Shown here: one piece after another, positions 1 through 7,802 of the stretch | Layout of the letters: each line of letters starts with the position of its first letter | How positions within the stretch are numbered: position 1 is the stretch's first letter | Assembly (NCBI GenBank): GCA_017610225.1 | Contig: JAFCCM010000029.1 | Location: 1 to 49,010 of the forward strand | Direction: 5' to 3' | Length of the DNA: 49,010 bases | Source: Candidatus Aenigmatarchaeota archaeon | GTDB lineage: Archaea > Aenigmatarchaeota > Aenigmatarchaeia > CG10238-14 | Position numbers and translations under genes: made by a program | The notes under the pieces: model-generated | The model's input: only the letters and a program-made list of their open reading frames with translations | What the model was told of the DNA's origin: nothing | The model's database searches: none

Positions 1-114
1 GAAACCAACGCAGGTAAAACTTACATGCTAAGGACTGCTCGCAAACCTGTTCACATAGATTCCTTCGATCCTGGTGGTACTAAATGTCTCAGAGATTTAA
101 TTGAAAGCGGTGAT
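1..114. repeat. Terminal overlap of the contig (identical to 48897-49010)
   Basis: The first 114 bases are the same as the last 114 bases. The overlap lies inside one open reading frame that reads through the junction, which indicates a circular or circularly permuted sequence opened at an arbitrary point. The unique length is 48,896 bp. A true physical terminal repeat is less likely because it would cut through an essential-looking gene in the middle of its Walker A motif. Confidence 0.95.
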
Positions 115-732
115 ATTATAGCAGATACGCAATGGGAAGCTGATGATCCTTTCAACCCTAAAGTGTTTGCTAATTGGATGCGAGCAACCGACCTCCGATT
201 TCAAATAGGTTACTTTGAACAGTTCGGAACCTATTGCATTGACTCTGCTACTACATTCGGTGAAGCTATTATGAATTACCAACTTGGAAGCCAAGGTAGA
301 TCGGGCGAATCACCTAGGATGCGTCAAGACTATATGCCACAGAAAACTTACATGACTAATTATATTAAAAAGTTAATGCGACTCCCTTGCGATTTCATTC
401 TTACTGGTCACTTACGTGAGATTAAAAAGTTAATCCGAGTTGATACAAAGACTGGCATTTCAACTGAGGAAATCAAGTATCGTTTCTATACCACTGGTCA
501 AGCTGTTGTGACTATCCCTTTACTCTTCGATGAGATCTATGTCATACTTGGAGAAGCAGGTCGTGAAGGTCCTCGGCGCAAGATGCTGATTGATTCTCTT
601 GGTGAGTATGTAGCGAGGTCAAGGCTGAAAGCAAAGGGATTGCTTAACTCTGTTGAAGAACCAGACATTAAAGAAATATTGAAAAAGATAGGAATGGATT
701 ATCAAGATAAACCAAAGCTTGTTATTGAGTAA
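1..732 (+). CDS. Sak4/RecA-like P-loop ATPase (C-terminal part; gene starts at 48804)
   Basis: This is the larger part of a 274-residue protein whose first 31 codons lie at 48804-48896. The joined sequence has a Walker A motif GETNAGKT (about residues 31-38) and a Walker B-like strand ending YCIDSATTF around residue 110. The layout fits the AAA_24/Sak4 group of phage recombination ATPases, which act with a single-strand-binding protein in strand annealing and recombination-dependent replication. The Met codon at position 25 is internal and is not the start. The gene directly follows the Cas4-like nuclease and precedes a small gene and a candidate ssDNA-binding protein, as expected for a recombination module. 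Family assignment rests on motifs and context only. Confidence 0.75.
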   Translation, partial: ETNAGKTYMLRTARKPVHIDSFDPGGTKCLRDLIESGDIIADTQWEADDPFNPKVFANWMRATDLRFQIGYFEQFGTYCIDSATTFGEAIMNYQLGSQGRSGESPRMRQDYMPQKTYMTNYIKKLMRLPCDFILTGHLREIKKLIRVDTKTGISTEEIKYRFYTTGQAVVTIPLLFDEIYVILGEAGREGPRRKMLIDSLGEYVARSRLKAKGLLNSVEEPDIKEILKKIGMDYQDKPKLVIE

Positions 733-756
733 AATAAAAAGAAAGGAGGAAAGGCT

Positions 757-1008
757 ATGTCATCATCATTACCAGTAGCAGAAACAGATGTAAACACGAT
801 TAGGGATCTTATTATTGGAAACATAGATATTGCACGAGGGATAAGAACAAAGTCTGAAAGGCTACACTGTGGAATATCAAAAGAAGATGTATCTGATAAA
901 CCAGATGTGGCAAATAAGCTAGTTGGTCAAGAGCTTATTGATAGACTGTATGAAATGCGGACGATTCTCAATGAAGCTGATGAAGCACTCACTGGATTCA
1001 ATGGATAA
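757..1008 (+). CDS. Hypothetical protein, 83 aa
   Basis: Unrecognised acidic, mostly helical small protein. A strong ribosome site (AAAGGAGG) lies just before the ATG. It sits between the recombination ATPase and the candidate ssDNA-binding protein. Its stop codon abuts a copy of the dispersed 25-bp element. A role in recombination is possible from position alone. Confidence 0.75.
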   Translation: MSSSLPVAETDVNTIRDLIIGNIDIARGIRTKSERLHCGISKEDVSDKPDVANKLVGQELIDRLYEMRTILNEADEALTGFNG

Positions 1009-1032
1009 GATCGTTTTATAATTAAACAAACT
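1008..1032 (+). repeat. Dispersed 25-bp element, copy 1
   Basis: AGATCGTTT-TATAATT-AAACAAACT. Left arm perfect, right arm degenerate: the one copy with the usual polarity reversed. It starts at the last base of the preceding stop codon and is followed by an AAAGGAGG with no obvious gene behind it. Confidence 0.85.
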
Positions 1033-1075
1033 TAAAGAAAGGAGGTTAAACTAACGGTAGAGGGAAAGTAACTAT

Positions 1076-1096
1076 TAACAACTAACAACTAACAAC
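1076..1096. repeat. Tandem 7-bp repeat (TAACAAC)x3
   Basis: Three head-to-tail copies of TAACAAC, followed by AAAC, lie in the leader of the 1119 gene just before its ribosome site TTTAAGGAGG. This A/C-rich unstructured stretch may keep the ribosome site accessible. That role is inferred. Confidence 0.8.
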
Positions 1097-1118
1097 AAAC
1101 TTTAAGGAGGCATAAAAA

Positions 1119-1538
1119 ATGTCATTAACAGATTATTCAAATCTTGAAAAAGAAATTACCGATGCACCAGAGCCAAAGACTTTACCCCGAGGTACTGAGG
1201 TAAAAGCACGCATCATTGCTATGCGTGAAGGTATCAGTGAAAAGAACGATGCACAGTGGTACATGCCTGTGTTTGACATTCCTAAAGAACCCCTCGCAAT
1301 GGAGTTCAATGATTTCTTCTGGGACCTAGCAGATCGTGATAAGCTGGATGAAAAATCAGCTTCTCGTTCATTCAGGAAATTCAAACTCTTTGCTGAAGCT
1401 TTTGGCATTGACTACTCCAAACCGTTTAGCTGGACAGAGGACTTGATTGGCCTGGAAGGTTGGGTCATTCTTGGTGTGAAGAAAAGCGACGAGTATGGAG
1501 ATCAGAACACTGTGTCAAAATATGTAGCAGGTAGGTAG
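1119..1538 (+). CDS. Candidate ssDNA-binding protein (OB-fold-like), 139 aa
   Basis: Acidic 139-residue protein with a strong AAGGAGG site. The central part alternates strands (VKARIIAMREG, YMPVFDIP), and the end (GWVILGVKKSDEYGDQN followed by KYVAGR) resembles phage single-strand-binding proteins in which a beta-barrel closes with a G-x-x-N-x-(V/I)-x-x-Y pattern. It lies two genes after the Sak4-like ATPase, a typical place for the partner SSB. It is followed by a terminator-like hairpin, so it may be the last gene of one transcript. The assignment is from pattern and context, not a decisive motif. Confidence 0.5.
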   Translation: MSLTDYSNLEKEITDAPEPKTLPRGTEVKARIIAMREGISEKNDAQWYMPVFDIPKEPLAMEFNDFFWDLADRDKLDEKSASRSFRKFKLFAEAFGIDYSKPFSWTEDLIGLEGWVILGVKKSDEYGDQNTVSKYVAGR

Positions 1539-1553
1539 CTACATCATTGCTAA

Positions 1554-1611
1554 GGCGGCATTTATTAACTAGCAACATATTGTATGGGGAGCGCCGCCCT
1601 CCCCTTTATTT
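1554..1611 (+). terminator. Terminator-like hairpin with a possible competing or pseudoknot pairing
   Basis: GGGGAG (1586-1591), a 7-nt loop CGCCGCC (1592-1598) and CTCCCC (1599-1604) form a GC-rich stem followed by TTTATTT. An upstream GGCGGC (1554-1559) is complementary to GCCGCC (1593-1598) in the loop. The RNA could form an H-type pseudoknot or alternative structures. It sits between the 1119 and 1631 genes in an otherwise AT-rich gap. Confidence 0.6.
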
Positions 1612-1630
1612 AACAACAAGGAGATAAACT

Positions 1631-1942
1631 ATGAACAACGATAAATTTATGTTAGTAACAGAAAAGAGTATTGCTAGGAGTAACAAACTCTTGGATCGCA
1701 AGGGTTTGGTTTACACTGTCAACGACGACCGCTTGATTAACTTCAAACAAGTAGGTGCAATAGAACTTAAGTCACCTACCGAATCCCTCATGTCTATGAT
1801 GAATAAGCATGTAGCAGCAGCTTCATCAATGGTGAAGGAGCCCACTAAATACACACGCAAGCATTGGAATAGTGTGCTTGATGATATACGGAATTACACT
1901 ATCCTTCTCGATGCGCTGTTGATAGACATGGGGATTGAGTGA
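1631..1942 (+). CDS. MazG-like / nucleotide-modification-associated protein, 103 aa
   Basis: The pattern K-G-x-x-Y (residues 24-28), DRLINFK (about 33-39), a helix with KH near residue 60, and DDIRNYTILLDALL near the C-terminus follows the helical layout of phage MazG-like proteins (DUF1599 / nucleotide modification associated domain 1), which act on or near nucleotide pools. The TGA stop overlaps the start of the dCMP deaminase gene, so the two are probably co-translated and work together in nucleotide metabolism. The acidic metal-binding set of true MazG is not clear, so catalytic activity is uncertain. Confidence 0.45.
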   Translation: MNNDKFMLVTEKSIARSNKLLDRKGLVYTVNDDRLINFKQVGAIELKSPTESLMSMMNKHVAAASSMVKEPTKYTRKHWNSVLDDIRNYTILLDALLIDMGIE

Positions 1943-2583
1943 TGACATGTAAAAATTGCGGTACTAATAGGCCAGGAGATATTATAAAGGTAACCTCAGA
2001 CTTAATGCATTGTGCAGTATGTGGAGAGAAAGTAGATCCTTATAAAAGATATGTTAAGGTAGATAGTAACTGGGACAGATACTTTCACTCCATTTGTGAA
2101 TCGGTTGCTTCCAAGTCACCTTGCCTATCCCGCAAAATAGGTGCTATCCTCGTGAGGGATCATAGTATTGTAAGTACGGGGTACAATGGTCCTCCACGAG
2201 GAATACCTCATTGCGGCCATGATAGATATATGAATGATGATACCTTATATGCTCTTATACAGAGCCCTCAAAAATTTCAACCTCATAGAATAAGAAATGA
2301 ATGTCCTCGCAAAATCCTTGGCTATGCCTCAGGTACTCACATGGAACTATGTCTTGCTCAACATGCAGAGGAAAACACTGTATCAAATGCTGCTCGTTTA
2401 GGTGTGTCAATTATTGGCACTACACTTTATATGAACTCAGTAATCCCTTGTAAAAACTGCTTTGGTACTTTAATTAATGCAGGGATTGTAGAAATAGTAG
2501 TAGATGAAGTAACTGTCTATGATAAACATACACAGTTCCTCATCAACAATTCAGTTATTAAATTAAGGAGGTTTGAACTATGA
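1942..2583 (+). CDS. dCMP deaminase (zinc enzyme) with N-terminal zinc ribbon, 213 aa
   Basis: Converts dCMP to dUMP, feeding dTMP synthesis. The catalytic signature is clear: H141-A-E143-E-N and P-C170-K-N-C173, the three zinc ligands and the proton-shuttle glutamate. An added N-terminal CxxC...CxxC ribbon occupies residues 3-27. I use the ATG at 1942, which overlaps the previous stop as TGATG; a GTG one codon earlier is the alternative. dUMP production is notable because the replication polymerase downstream carries a uracil-DNA-glycosylase domain. The end overlaps the next small gene by ATGA. Confidence 0.9.
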   Translation: MTCKNCGTNRPGDIIKVTSDLMHCAVCGEKVDPYKRYVKVDSNWDRYFHSICESVASKSPCLSRKIGAILVRDHSIVSTGYNGPPRGIPHCGHDRYMNDDTLYALIQSPQKFQPHRIRNECPRKILGYASGTHMELCLAQHAEENTVSNAARLGVSIIGTTLYMNSVIPCKNCFGTLINAGIVEIVVDEVTVYDKHTQFLINNSVIKLRRFEL

Positions 2584-2753
2584 TAAGACACTACTTAAAA
2601 ATAACTCCAGCTATCCCCATTAAGGATAGACATAAAATAGAAAAATTAATAACAAAGATGGGATATGTATTTATAGGAGGAGGAACATCTAATGTCAAAG
2701 AAGTCCTCTTTGAAGATACCTTTTCTGATATATCATTTGAGGAGAAAGAATGA
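2580..2753 (+). CDS. Small hypothetical protein, 57 aa
   Basis: Starts at the ATG overlapping the deaminase stop (ATGA), with AAGGAGG 8 bases upstream, so it is translationally coupled. Sequence begins MIRHYLKITPAIPIKDRHK and contains GGGTSNVKEVLFED. It reads like a compact alpha/beta fold. No family recognised. Confidence 0.7.
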   Translation: MIRHYLKITPAIPIKDRHKIEKLITKMGYVFIGGGTSNVKEVLFEDTFSDISFEEKE

Positions 2754-2762
2754 AGTTGAATA

Positions 2763-2787
2763 AGTTCGTTTTATAATAAAACAATCT
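2763..2787 (+). repeat. Dispersed 25-bp element, copy 2
   Basis: AGTTCGTTT-TATAATA-AAACAATCT, identical over all 25 bases to the copy at 39629. It is followed directly by GGAGATGAG, the ribosome site of the 2800 gene. Confidence 0.9.
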
Positions 2788-2799
2788 GGAGATGAGATT

Positions 2800-3078
2800 A
2801 TGAAAATTCTATACACAGCTATGGAAGGAGGTTATTGGTTACCTCTAAATATTGATCAGTCCATTGAACAATTAAAGGAATATTGTGAGCTAAATAAGAA
2901 AACAGGGATAGATACTCACAATAGAATACTGATAAACGGAGGAGGGATTAACTGTGTATATGCAGCAGCTATTATGTTTTCAGATGGTACTATCTGGGAT
3001 GATATAATCTGTGACTATGATAAGGTAGACCCAAAATTATTTGACAGTATCTTACGGAGGTATAACTATGAACGATGA
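2800..3078 (+). CDS. Hypothetical protein, 92 aa
   Basis: Unrecognised. The ribosome site GGAGATGAG directly abuts a dispersed element. The protein has a glycine-rich centre (NGGGINCVYAAAIMF) and an acidic C-terminus. The last bases overlap the next gene. Confidence 0.7.
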   Translation: MKILYTAMEGGYWLPLNIDQSIEQLKEYCELNKKTGIDTHNRILINGGGINCVYAAAIMFSDGTIWDDIICDYDKVDPKLFDSILRRYNYER

Positions 3079-3310
3079 ATATAGGCCTAGGTTTAGTTTT
3101 GAAGTTACCTATGAGCAAAAACAGCGTGCTGATAAGATTCTCGCTACCTATGGTTTACGTAAAGCTATATTTGGCTATATCCTCGATGATGTCTTAAACA
3201 TGATTGAGGAGTATGGTGGCGTAGCTATAGGCGTGATGATGAGTGGGAAGCTTAAACCTCGGGATGTCATACCAACTATGAAAAGGGCTGAGGAGGCTGG
3301 AAAGAAATGA
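3068..3310 (+). CDS. Hypothetical protein, 80 aa
   Basis: The start at 3068 (MNDEYRPRFSFEV) is chosen because CGGAGG lies 8 bases before it; the longer reading frame from 3041 has no ribosome site and overlaps the previous gene further. RFSFEVTYEQKQRADKI followed by a helix resembles a small regulatory ribbon-helix-like layout, but I cannot name a family. The gene overlaps the next by ATGA. Confidence 0.65.
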   Translation: MNDEYRPRFSFEVTYEQKQRADKILATYGLRKAIFGYILDDVLNMIEEYGGVAIGVMMSGKLKPRDVIPTMKRAEEAGKK

Positions 3311-3579
3311 ACCATAGAGATTTAGGCAGGGTATCAATATCAAGTGAGATGATTCTTAATCATCCTGAACAGGTTGCTGAAGTCTTCGCACTCTTAAAGT
3401 TTATACCTATTCATGCTGAGCATAAGCTATACAATAATGATATTGAGTATGTAGCATTGTCTGAGCGTTTTGAAGAAGTCCAAACCGGATGTATAATACC
3501 ATACTATCAGTTAAACATTACACAAGATAAATGTGGGAAAGTAAATCTGGTTGAAGTAGAACAAGTAGATAACATCTAA
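3307..3579 (+). CDS. Hypothetical protein, 90 aa
   Basis: Starts in an ATGA overlap with the previous gene and is probably coupled to it. No motif recognised. It belongs to the run of small genes before the ParB-methyltransferase. Confidence 0.65.
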   Translation: MNHRDLGRVSISSEMILNHPEQVAEVFALLKFIPIHAEHKLYNNDIEYVALSERFEEVQTGCIIPYYQLNITQDKCGKVNLVEVEQVDNI

Positions 3580-3595
3580 ATATTTGGAGGTAATG

Positions 3596-3796
3596 ATGGC
3601 AAACTTAGACGATCTTAATTATCCTTCTATATCTGACATGTCTGCTGATGAGGGCATTGAACTCCTTCGCCAGATTCGATTAAGTCGTAGGATTCCAGTG
3701 AAGAAGGTAAGCACTACAACAAAGACTAACCCAAAGAAAACTTCAAACATCAGTGCTGAAGCGGCTGCTGAATTACTTAAGATTTTAGGAGGATAA
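3596..3796 (+). CDS. Hypothetical protein, 66 aa
   Basis: The start is the second of two adjacent ATG codons (3593, 3596), preceded by TTTGGAGG; 3596 gives better spacing. Two short acidic helices flank a lysine/threonine-rich linker (KKVSTTTKTNPKK). The C-terminal helix SAEAAAELLKILGG is regular. The gene ends 3 bases before the ParB-methyltransferase, so they may be functional partners. Confidence 0.65.
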   Translation: MANLDDLNYPSISDMSADEGIELLRQIRLSRRIPVKKVSTTTKTNPKKTSNISAEAAAELLKILGG

Positions 3797-3799
3797 ACA

Positions 3800-5116
3800 A
3801 TGACAATTGAAGTAGGTATTGTAGGAATGATTCCAATCGAATCAATAGTTGTCTCAGACAGAGCTCGAGAGGTAATGGGAGATCTTAATGGACTAGAAGA
3901 CAACATGAAGGAAACTGGACTAATCTCACCACTCGCTGTCAAAGACAATGGCAATGGAATTTATAAACTTCTCGCTGGTGAACGTAGGTTTAACATACTT
4001 AAAAAGAACAAGGTTAAGGAAATCCCTGTTCGTATATATAACAAAACCTTATCTGAAATCGAGATGAAGATCATTGAGAAATCTGAAAACTTCTTCCGTA
4101 AAGATATGGAGTTCTGGGAGTTTGATAAACTCACCTTTGAAATCCATGAGATGCAGCAATCTATCCATGGTGTCAAAGCTCCAGGCCCTGGACAGGAAGG
4201 ATGGTCAACTGAAGACACTGGTGATATGATAGGTGGTGTGTCCAAAGCTACTGTGTCTCAATCTATTAAACGAGCTGAAGCACGTGAAGCCTTTCCTGAA
4301 CTATTTGATAATTGTAAGACCGCAGCTGATGCGACTAAGGTACTTAAGAAAGTTGATGAAGCCTTGATTAAACAAGCCATTGCACAAAAGCTTGAAGCGC
4401 AAAAGCCTTCTGGTACTCTTGGTCAATTATCAAAGTGCTACATCCTCAAGGATTTCTTTGAAGGTGTTAAGGAAATCCCTGATGGTATAATGCACTTGGT
4501 TGAGATAGATCCTCCATATGCTATTGAGCTAGGTAAGGCAAAGAAAGTTGAAGGGGAATCTCAATATCAATTAGATGACTATAGCGAAATTGATAAAGAC
4601 ACATATCCAGAATTCCTTTCCAATTTACTCAGTGAAACTTATCGAGTCATGGCTGAGCACTCTTGGCTTATCTTCTGGTTTGCTCCCGAGCCTTGGTTTG
4701 ATTTAGTTTATAAAGCTATCATAGAAACAGGCTTTGACTCAACAAGAATGTGCGGTATCTGGACTAAGCCTTCTGGTCAGTCCAAGCGTCCGGAGATGCA
4801 CTTGGCAAATAGTTATGAAATGTTCTTCTACGCATGGAAGGGTCGTCCAGCGCTGAACAAAGCTGGAAGATCAAACATATTTCAATATTCTCCAGTGCCT
4901 GCAATCCAGAAGACACACCCAACTGAACGTCCAATAGAATTAACAACTGACATTTATGATACCTTTGCTTTTCCAGGGTCTCGTATCTTAATCCCATTCC
5001 TCGGTTCAGGCAATGGATTGATTAGTGCACATCAACTGGGAATGTCTGCAGTAGGATTTGAACTAGGAAAAGGTCATAGAGACTCGTTCTTGGTTAAGGT
5101 TAACGAGATGAAATGA
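3800..5116 (+). CDS. ParB-domain / beta-class DNA methyltransferase fusion, 438 aa
   Basis: Residues about 8-100 form a ParB/Srx-type N-terminal domain (P-I-E-S-I at 12-16, GLISPL, and the nucleotide-binding box LLAGERRF). A central helical region carries an HTH-like GGVSKATVSQSI. Residues about 215-438 are an amino-methyltransferase: motif IV as DPPY in LVEIDPPYAIEL, then motif X/I as FLGSGNGLISAHQLGMSAVGFE near the C-terminus, the order of beta-class N4-C or N6-A enzymes. Known phage ParB-methyltransferase fusions modify viral DNA against host restriction. The target sequence cannot be read from the gene. GATC within the dispersed element is one candidate, by inference. The stop overlaps the next small membrane gene by ATGA. 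Confidence 0.85.
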   Translation: MTIEVGIVGMIPIESIVVSDRAREVMGDLNGLEDNMKETGLISPLAVKDNGNGIYKLLAGERRFNILKKNKVKEIPVRIYNKTLSEIEMKIIEKSENFFRKDMEFWEFDKLTFEIHEMQQSIHGVKAPGPGQEGWSTEDTGDMIGGVSKATVSQSIKRAEAREAFPELFDNCKTAADATKVLKKVDEALIKQAIAQKLEAQKPSGTLGQLSKCYILKDFFEGVKEIPDGIMHLVEIDPPYAIELGKAKKVEGESQYQLDDYSEIDKDTYPEFLSNLLSETYRVMAEHSWLIFWFAPEPWFDLVYKAIIETGFDSTRMCGIWTKPSGQSKRPEMHLANSYEMFFYAWKGRPALNKAGRSNIFQYSPVPAIQKTHPTERPIELTTDIYDTFAFPGSRILIPFLGSGNGLISAHQLGMSAVGFELGKGHRDSFLVKVNEMK

Positions 5117-5277
5117 GACTATTATTATACATACTTTTAATCTTATGCCTTATACTAGGCATATTATTAATCATCAACTGCTTCATACCATTTGGCATAG
5201 GTGTTCTAGTCTTTGGCTATTGTATAATAAAAGTGCTTTATGAAACAGACCGTTTTATAATAAAACGATCTGAATAA
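5113..5277 (+). CDS. Small membrane protein, 54 aa, ending in the dispersed element
   Basis: Starts at ATGA overlapping the ParB-methyltransferase stop. The first about 40 residues are almost entirely hydrophobic (LLLYILLILCLILGILLII, then FGIGVLVFGYCII), giving one or two membrane spans. The C-terminal tail TDRFIIKRSE is encoded by the 25-bp element at 5247-5271. The coupled start suggests it is real; function unknown. Confidence 0.6.
   Translation: MRLLLYILLILCLILGILLIINCFIPFGIGVLVFGYCIIKVLYETDRFIIKRSE
5247..5271 (+). repeat. Dispersed 25-bp element, copy 3 (inside a small gene)
   Basis: AGACCGTTT-TATAATA-AAACGATCT. Read in frame as DRFIIKRS at the C-terminus of the small membrane protein. 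The next ribosome site (AAAAGGAG) follows within 10 bases. Confidence 0.9.
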
Positions 5278-5288
5278 AAGGAGATAAA

Positions 5289-7799
5289 ATGAGAAGGACT
5301 TACGTACCTCCATCAGGAAACAAAGATGCTAAATTAGCAGGAGTTGGCGAACAGCCTGGCATGGAAGAGATTCGTTCACGGCCACCCAAACCTTTTGTTG
5401 GCCCTGCTGGACGTGGATTAGAAGAATGTCTTCAGATGACTAAAATAGTGCGCCGTGATCTTTACTTAACCAACGTAATCAAAGACCTTGACGCACCTCT
5501 CAAACATTACATAGACCTCGACAATCGTGGGAATCCAACTATCCACCCCGAAGGCTATCAATACATCCAGGAGCTTGCCGAGGAACTTAAATCCCTAAAC
5601 CTCAACGCCGTAATAGCCTTTGGCAACATTGCTTTACTCGCACTTACAAACCGTGTAGGGATAACCAAGTGGCGTGGGTCTGTCCTTGAATCTACCATTG
5701 TTCCTGGGCTTAAAGTAATCCCTACATTCCACCCTGCCACCTTCATCCCACCAAAGTTCAACTTCCTCAACAGACCTTTGATCTGCGAAGATTTACTCCA
5801 AGCTAAATATGAATCTGAGTTTAAAGAAATAGTTCGCCAACCTCGTGATATAACTGTCAGGCCCACATTTAATGAATCAGTTGATGTGTTAAACTATTGT
5901 TATGAAGCTGGACTGCGTGGCCAGACAATAGGTATTGATATTGAAGTTATCAATGGCGAGGTTGATTGTATATCTTTTGGATGGAACTCTGCTAACTCTA
6001 TCTCAATCCCCTTTCGTTATCAGCAAGGGGATTATTTCAATGTAGATCAAGAATTAGAAATAATGTTGCTTATCTCAAAGATTATCCAAGAGCCTCGGAT
6101 TACCAAGTGTGGTGCTAACTTCATATTTGATACACAGTTTATGTTTCACAAGTATGGCATTGTCCCTCGTGGTATATTACACTGTACACAGATTGCACAG
6201 AAGATTTCCTATCCAGACTTTCCTGCTGGACTAGACTTCGTAACCAACATGCATACAGACATCCCTTACTATAAACAAGATGGTAAACAATGGATGAAGA
6301 TGCAAGCTGGCACCTGGGAGCAATGGTGGAACTATAATGGCATGGACGCTATTGTTCCTGTTGAGGCTATACCTAAACAATTAAAGGTGCTTGAACACCA
6401 AGGTAACATTGAAACTTACGAACGTCAACGTAAGTTAATCAAACCTTTAATCTATATGTCCGAGCGTGGTATTAAACTTGATGTCCAAGGTATGATGGAA
6501 TACAAGGATGAACAACAGGCTGAGTTAGACATCCTCGCCGAAAATCTTAACAAGGAAGTAGGTTATGATATTAACTATAACTCGCCTAAGCAACTAATGG
6601 ACTACTTTTACAAAGAGTTAAAAATCAAACCTTATAAAAAGCGCAATGCTCAAGGTCAGTATAATAACTCAATAGATGTTGATGCACTCAAACGTATATC
6701 AAGGCAAGGTTATAAAGCAGCTCAGACCATGCTAGACATTCGTGGTCTTAGCAAGCGTATTTCAACTTATTTAAACATAGGAAAGGTGGATAAAGATGGA
6801 AGATATAGAAGTTCGTATAAGCCCGTTGGAGCTGAAACAGGAAGGCTCTCATCGGGTGAAACTATCTTTGGAACTGGAGGTAATCAGCAAAACTGGCCAC
6901 ACGATTTACTTCGATTTTTCCTCTTTGATGAAGGATATATCGGATACTCTTTCGATCTTAGTCAAATCGAAAATAGAATTGTGGCGTATGTTGGTGGAGT
7001 CCTCCCACAAATCGAAGCCTTTGGACAAGGAATAGACCTTCATCGTCTTACTGCTTCAATCATCTTCAACAAACCTTACGATCAAATTTCAGGTGAAGAT
7101 GGTTCTTCTGAACTTGGTGATGGTAGACAGTCCGAACGCTATTGGGGTAAGAAAGGTAATCACGCAATCAACTATGACATCGGCTATAAGAAATTTGCTC
7201 TTGTCAATGAGATGAATGAAACCGAGGCAAAGCAAGTTCTCGAAACAGTCCATCGTGGGTATCCTCAAATTCGAGGCGGTTATCAGATAATCATTCAAAA
7301 CATGCTTAAGAAAAATAGAATGGTTACAAACTTATACGGTCGTAATAGGTTATTCCTCGGCCCTATTATTCCATCCTATCCTGGCGTGCCAAAGGGTGCA
7401 TGTGAGAGTACATTCCGAGATGCTTATGCACATCTTCCACAATCAACTTGTGCTGACAAGATCAATGAACAAGGTATTGAATACATCTATTACAATCAAG
7501 ATTTATTCAAATACATTGAACTCCTTGCTCAGATACATGACTCGATTGTGTTTCAAGTTCCTTTGTCAATTCCCTGGGAAGAACATGCTAGGATGTTATT
7601 ACTAATTAAGCAATCGCTTGAACAGCCTATTTATTGGCATGGGACAGAGATTAAAACTCCATGTGATTTATCTATTGGTAAGTGTATGTGTAAGGACATG
7701 ATGATAGAATTGAAAAGTAAGGAAATTCCATCTGATAATGACTCATTAGCAACCAAACTAAAAATTATCTACAACACAATTAAAAATAATGGAAACTAA
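5289..7799 (+). CDS. Uracil-DNA glycosylase / 3'-5' exonuclease / DNA polymerase A fusion, 836 aa
   Basis: Main replicative polymerase. Residues about 15-185 are a family 4/5-like uracil-DNA glycosylase: GVGEQPGMEE, PFVGPAGRGLE, LTNVIKD, and TFHPAT as the second catalytic motif; the iron-sulfur cysteines of family 4 are not evident at the N-terminus. The exonuclease follows, with DIE (D217, E219), NFIFDTQ and YNGMDAI. Polymerase motifs are A (FDLSQIENR, D556), B (GKKGNHAINYDIGYK, with Tyr at the dNTP-discriminating position and His in place of the usual Lys) and C (QIHDSIVF, D751). Ribosome site AAAAGGAG. It is followed by a DUF3987-like ATPase. The fused glycosylase could block copying of uracil, or edit it, beside a phage dCMP deaminase. 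Confidence 0.92.
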   Translation: MRRTYVPPSGNKDAKLAGVGEQPGMEEIRSRPPKPFVGPAGRGLEECLQMTKIVRRDLYLTNVIKDLDAPLKHYIDLDNRGNPTIHPEGYQYIQELAEELKSLNLNAVIAFGNIALLALTNRVGITKWRGSVLESTIVPGLKVIPTFHPATFIPPKFNFLNRPLICEDLLQAKYESEFKEIVRQPRDITVRPTFNESVDVLNYCYEAGLRGQTIGIDIEVINGEVDCISFGWNSANSISIPFRYQQGDYFNVDQELEIMLLISKIIQEPRITKCGANFIFDTQFMFHKYGIVPRGILHCTQIAQKISYPDFPAGLDFVTNMHTDIPYYKQDGKQWMKMQAGTWEQWWNYNGMDAIVPVEAIPKQLKVLEHQGNIETYERQRKLIKPLIYMSERGIKLDVQGMMEYKDEQQAELDILAENLNKEVGYDINYNSPKQLMDYFYKELKIKPYKKRNAQGQYNNSIDVDALKRISRQGYKAAQTMLDIRGLSKRISTYLNIGKVDKDGRYRSSYKPVGAETGRLSSGETIFGTGGNQQNWPHDLLRFFLFDEGYIGYSFDLSQIENRIVAYVGGVLPQIEAFGQGIDLHRLTASIIFNKPYDQISGEDGSSELGDGRQSERYWGKKGNHAINYDIGYKKFALVNEMNETEAKQVLETVHRGYPQIRGGYQIIIQNMLKKNRMVTNLYGRNRLFLGPIIPSYPGVPKGACESTFRDAYAHLPQSTCADKINEQGIEYIYYNQDLFKYIELLAQIHDSIVFQVPLSIPWEEHARMLLLIKQSLEQPIYWHGTEIKTPCDLSIGKCMCKDMMIELKSKEIPSDNDSLATKLKIIYNTIKNNGN

Positions 7800-7802
7800 A
7801 AT

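Noticed and set aside
1..114. A true 114-base physical terminal repeat of the virion DNA.
   Set aside because: The overlap falls inside a coding gene at its Walker A motif; a circular assembly overlap is simpler. Read-end pile-ups would be needed to claim physical ends.
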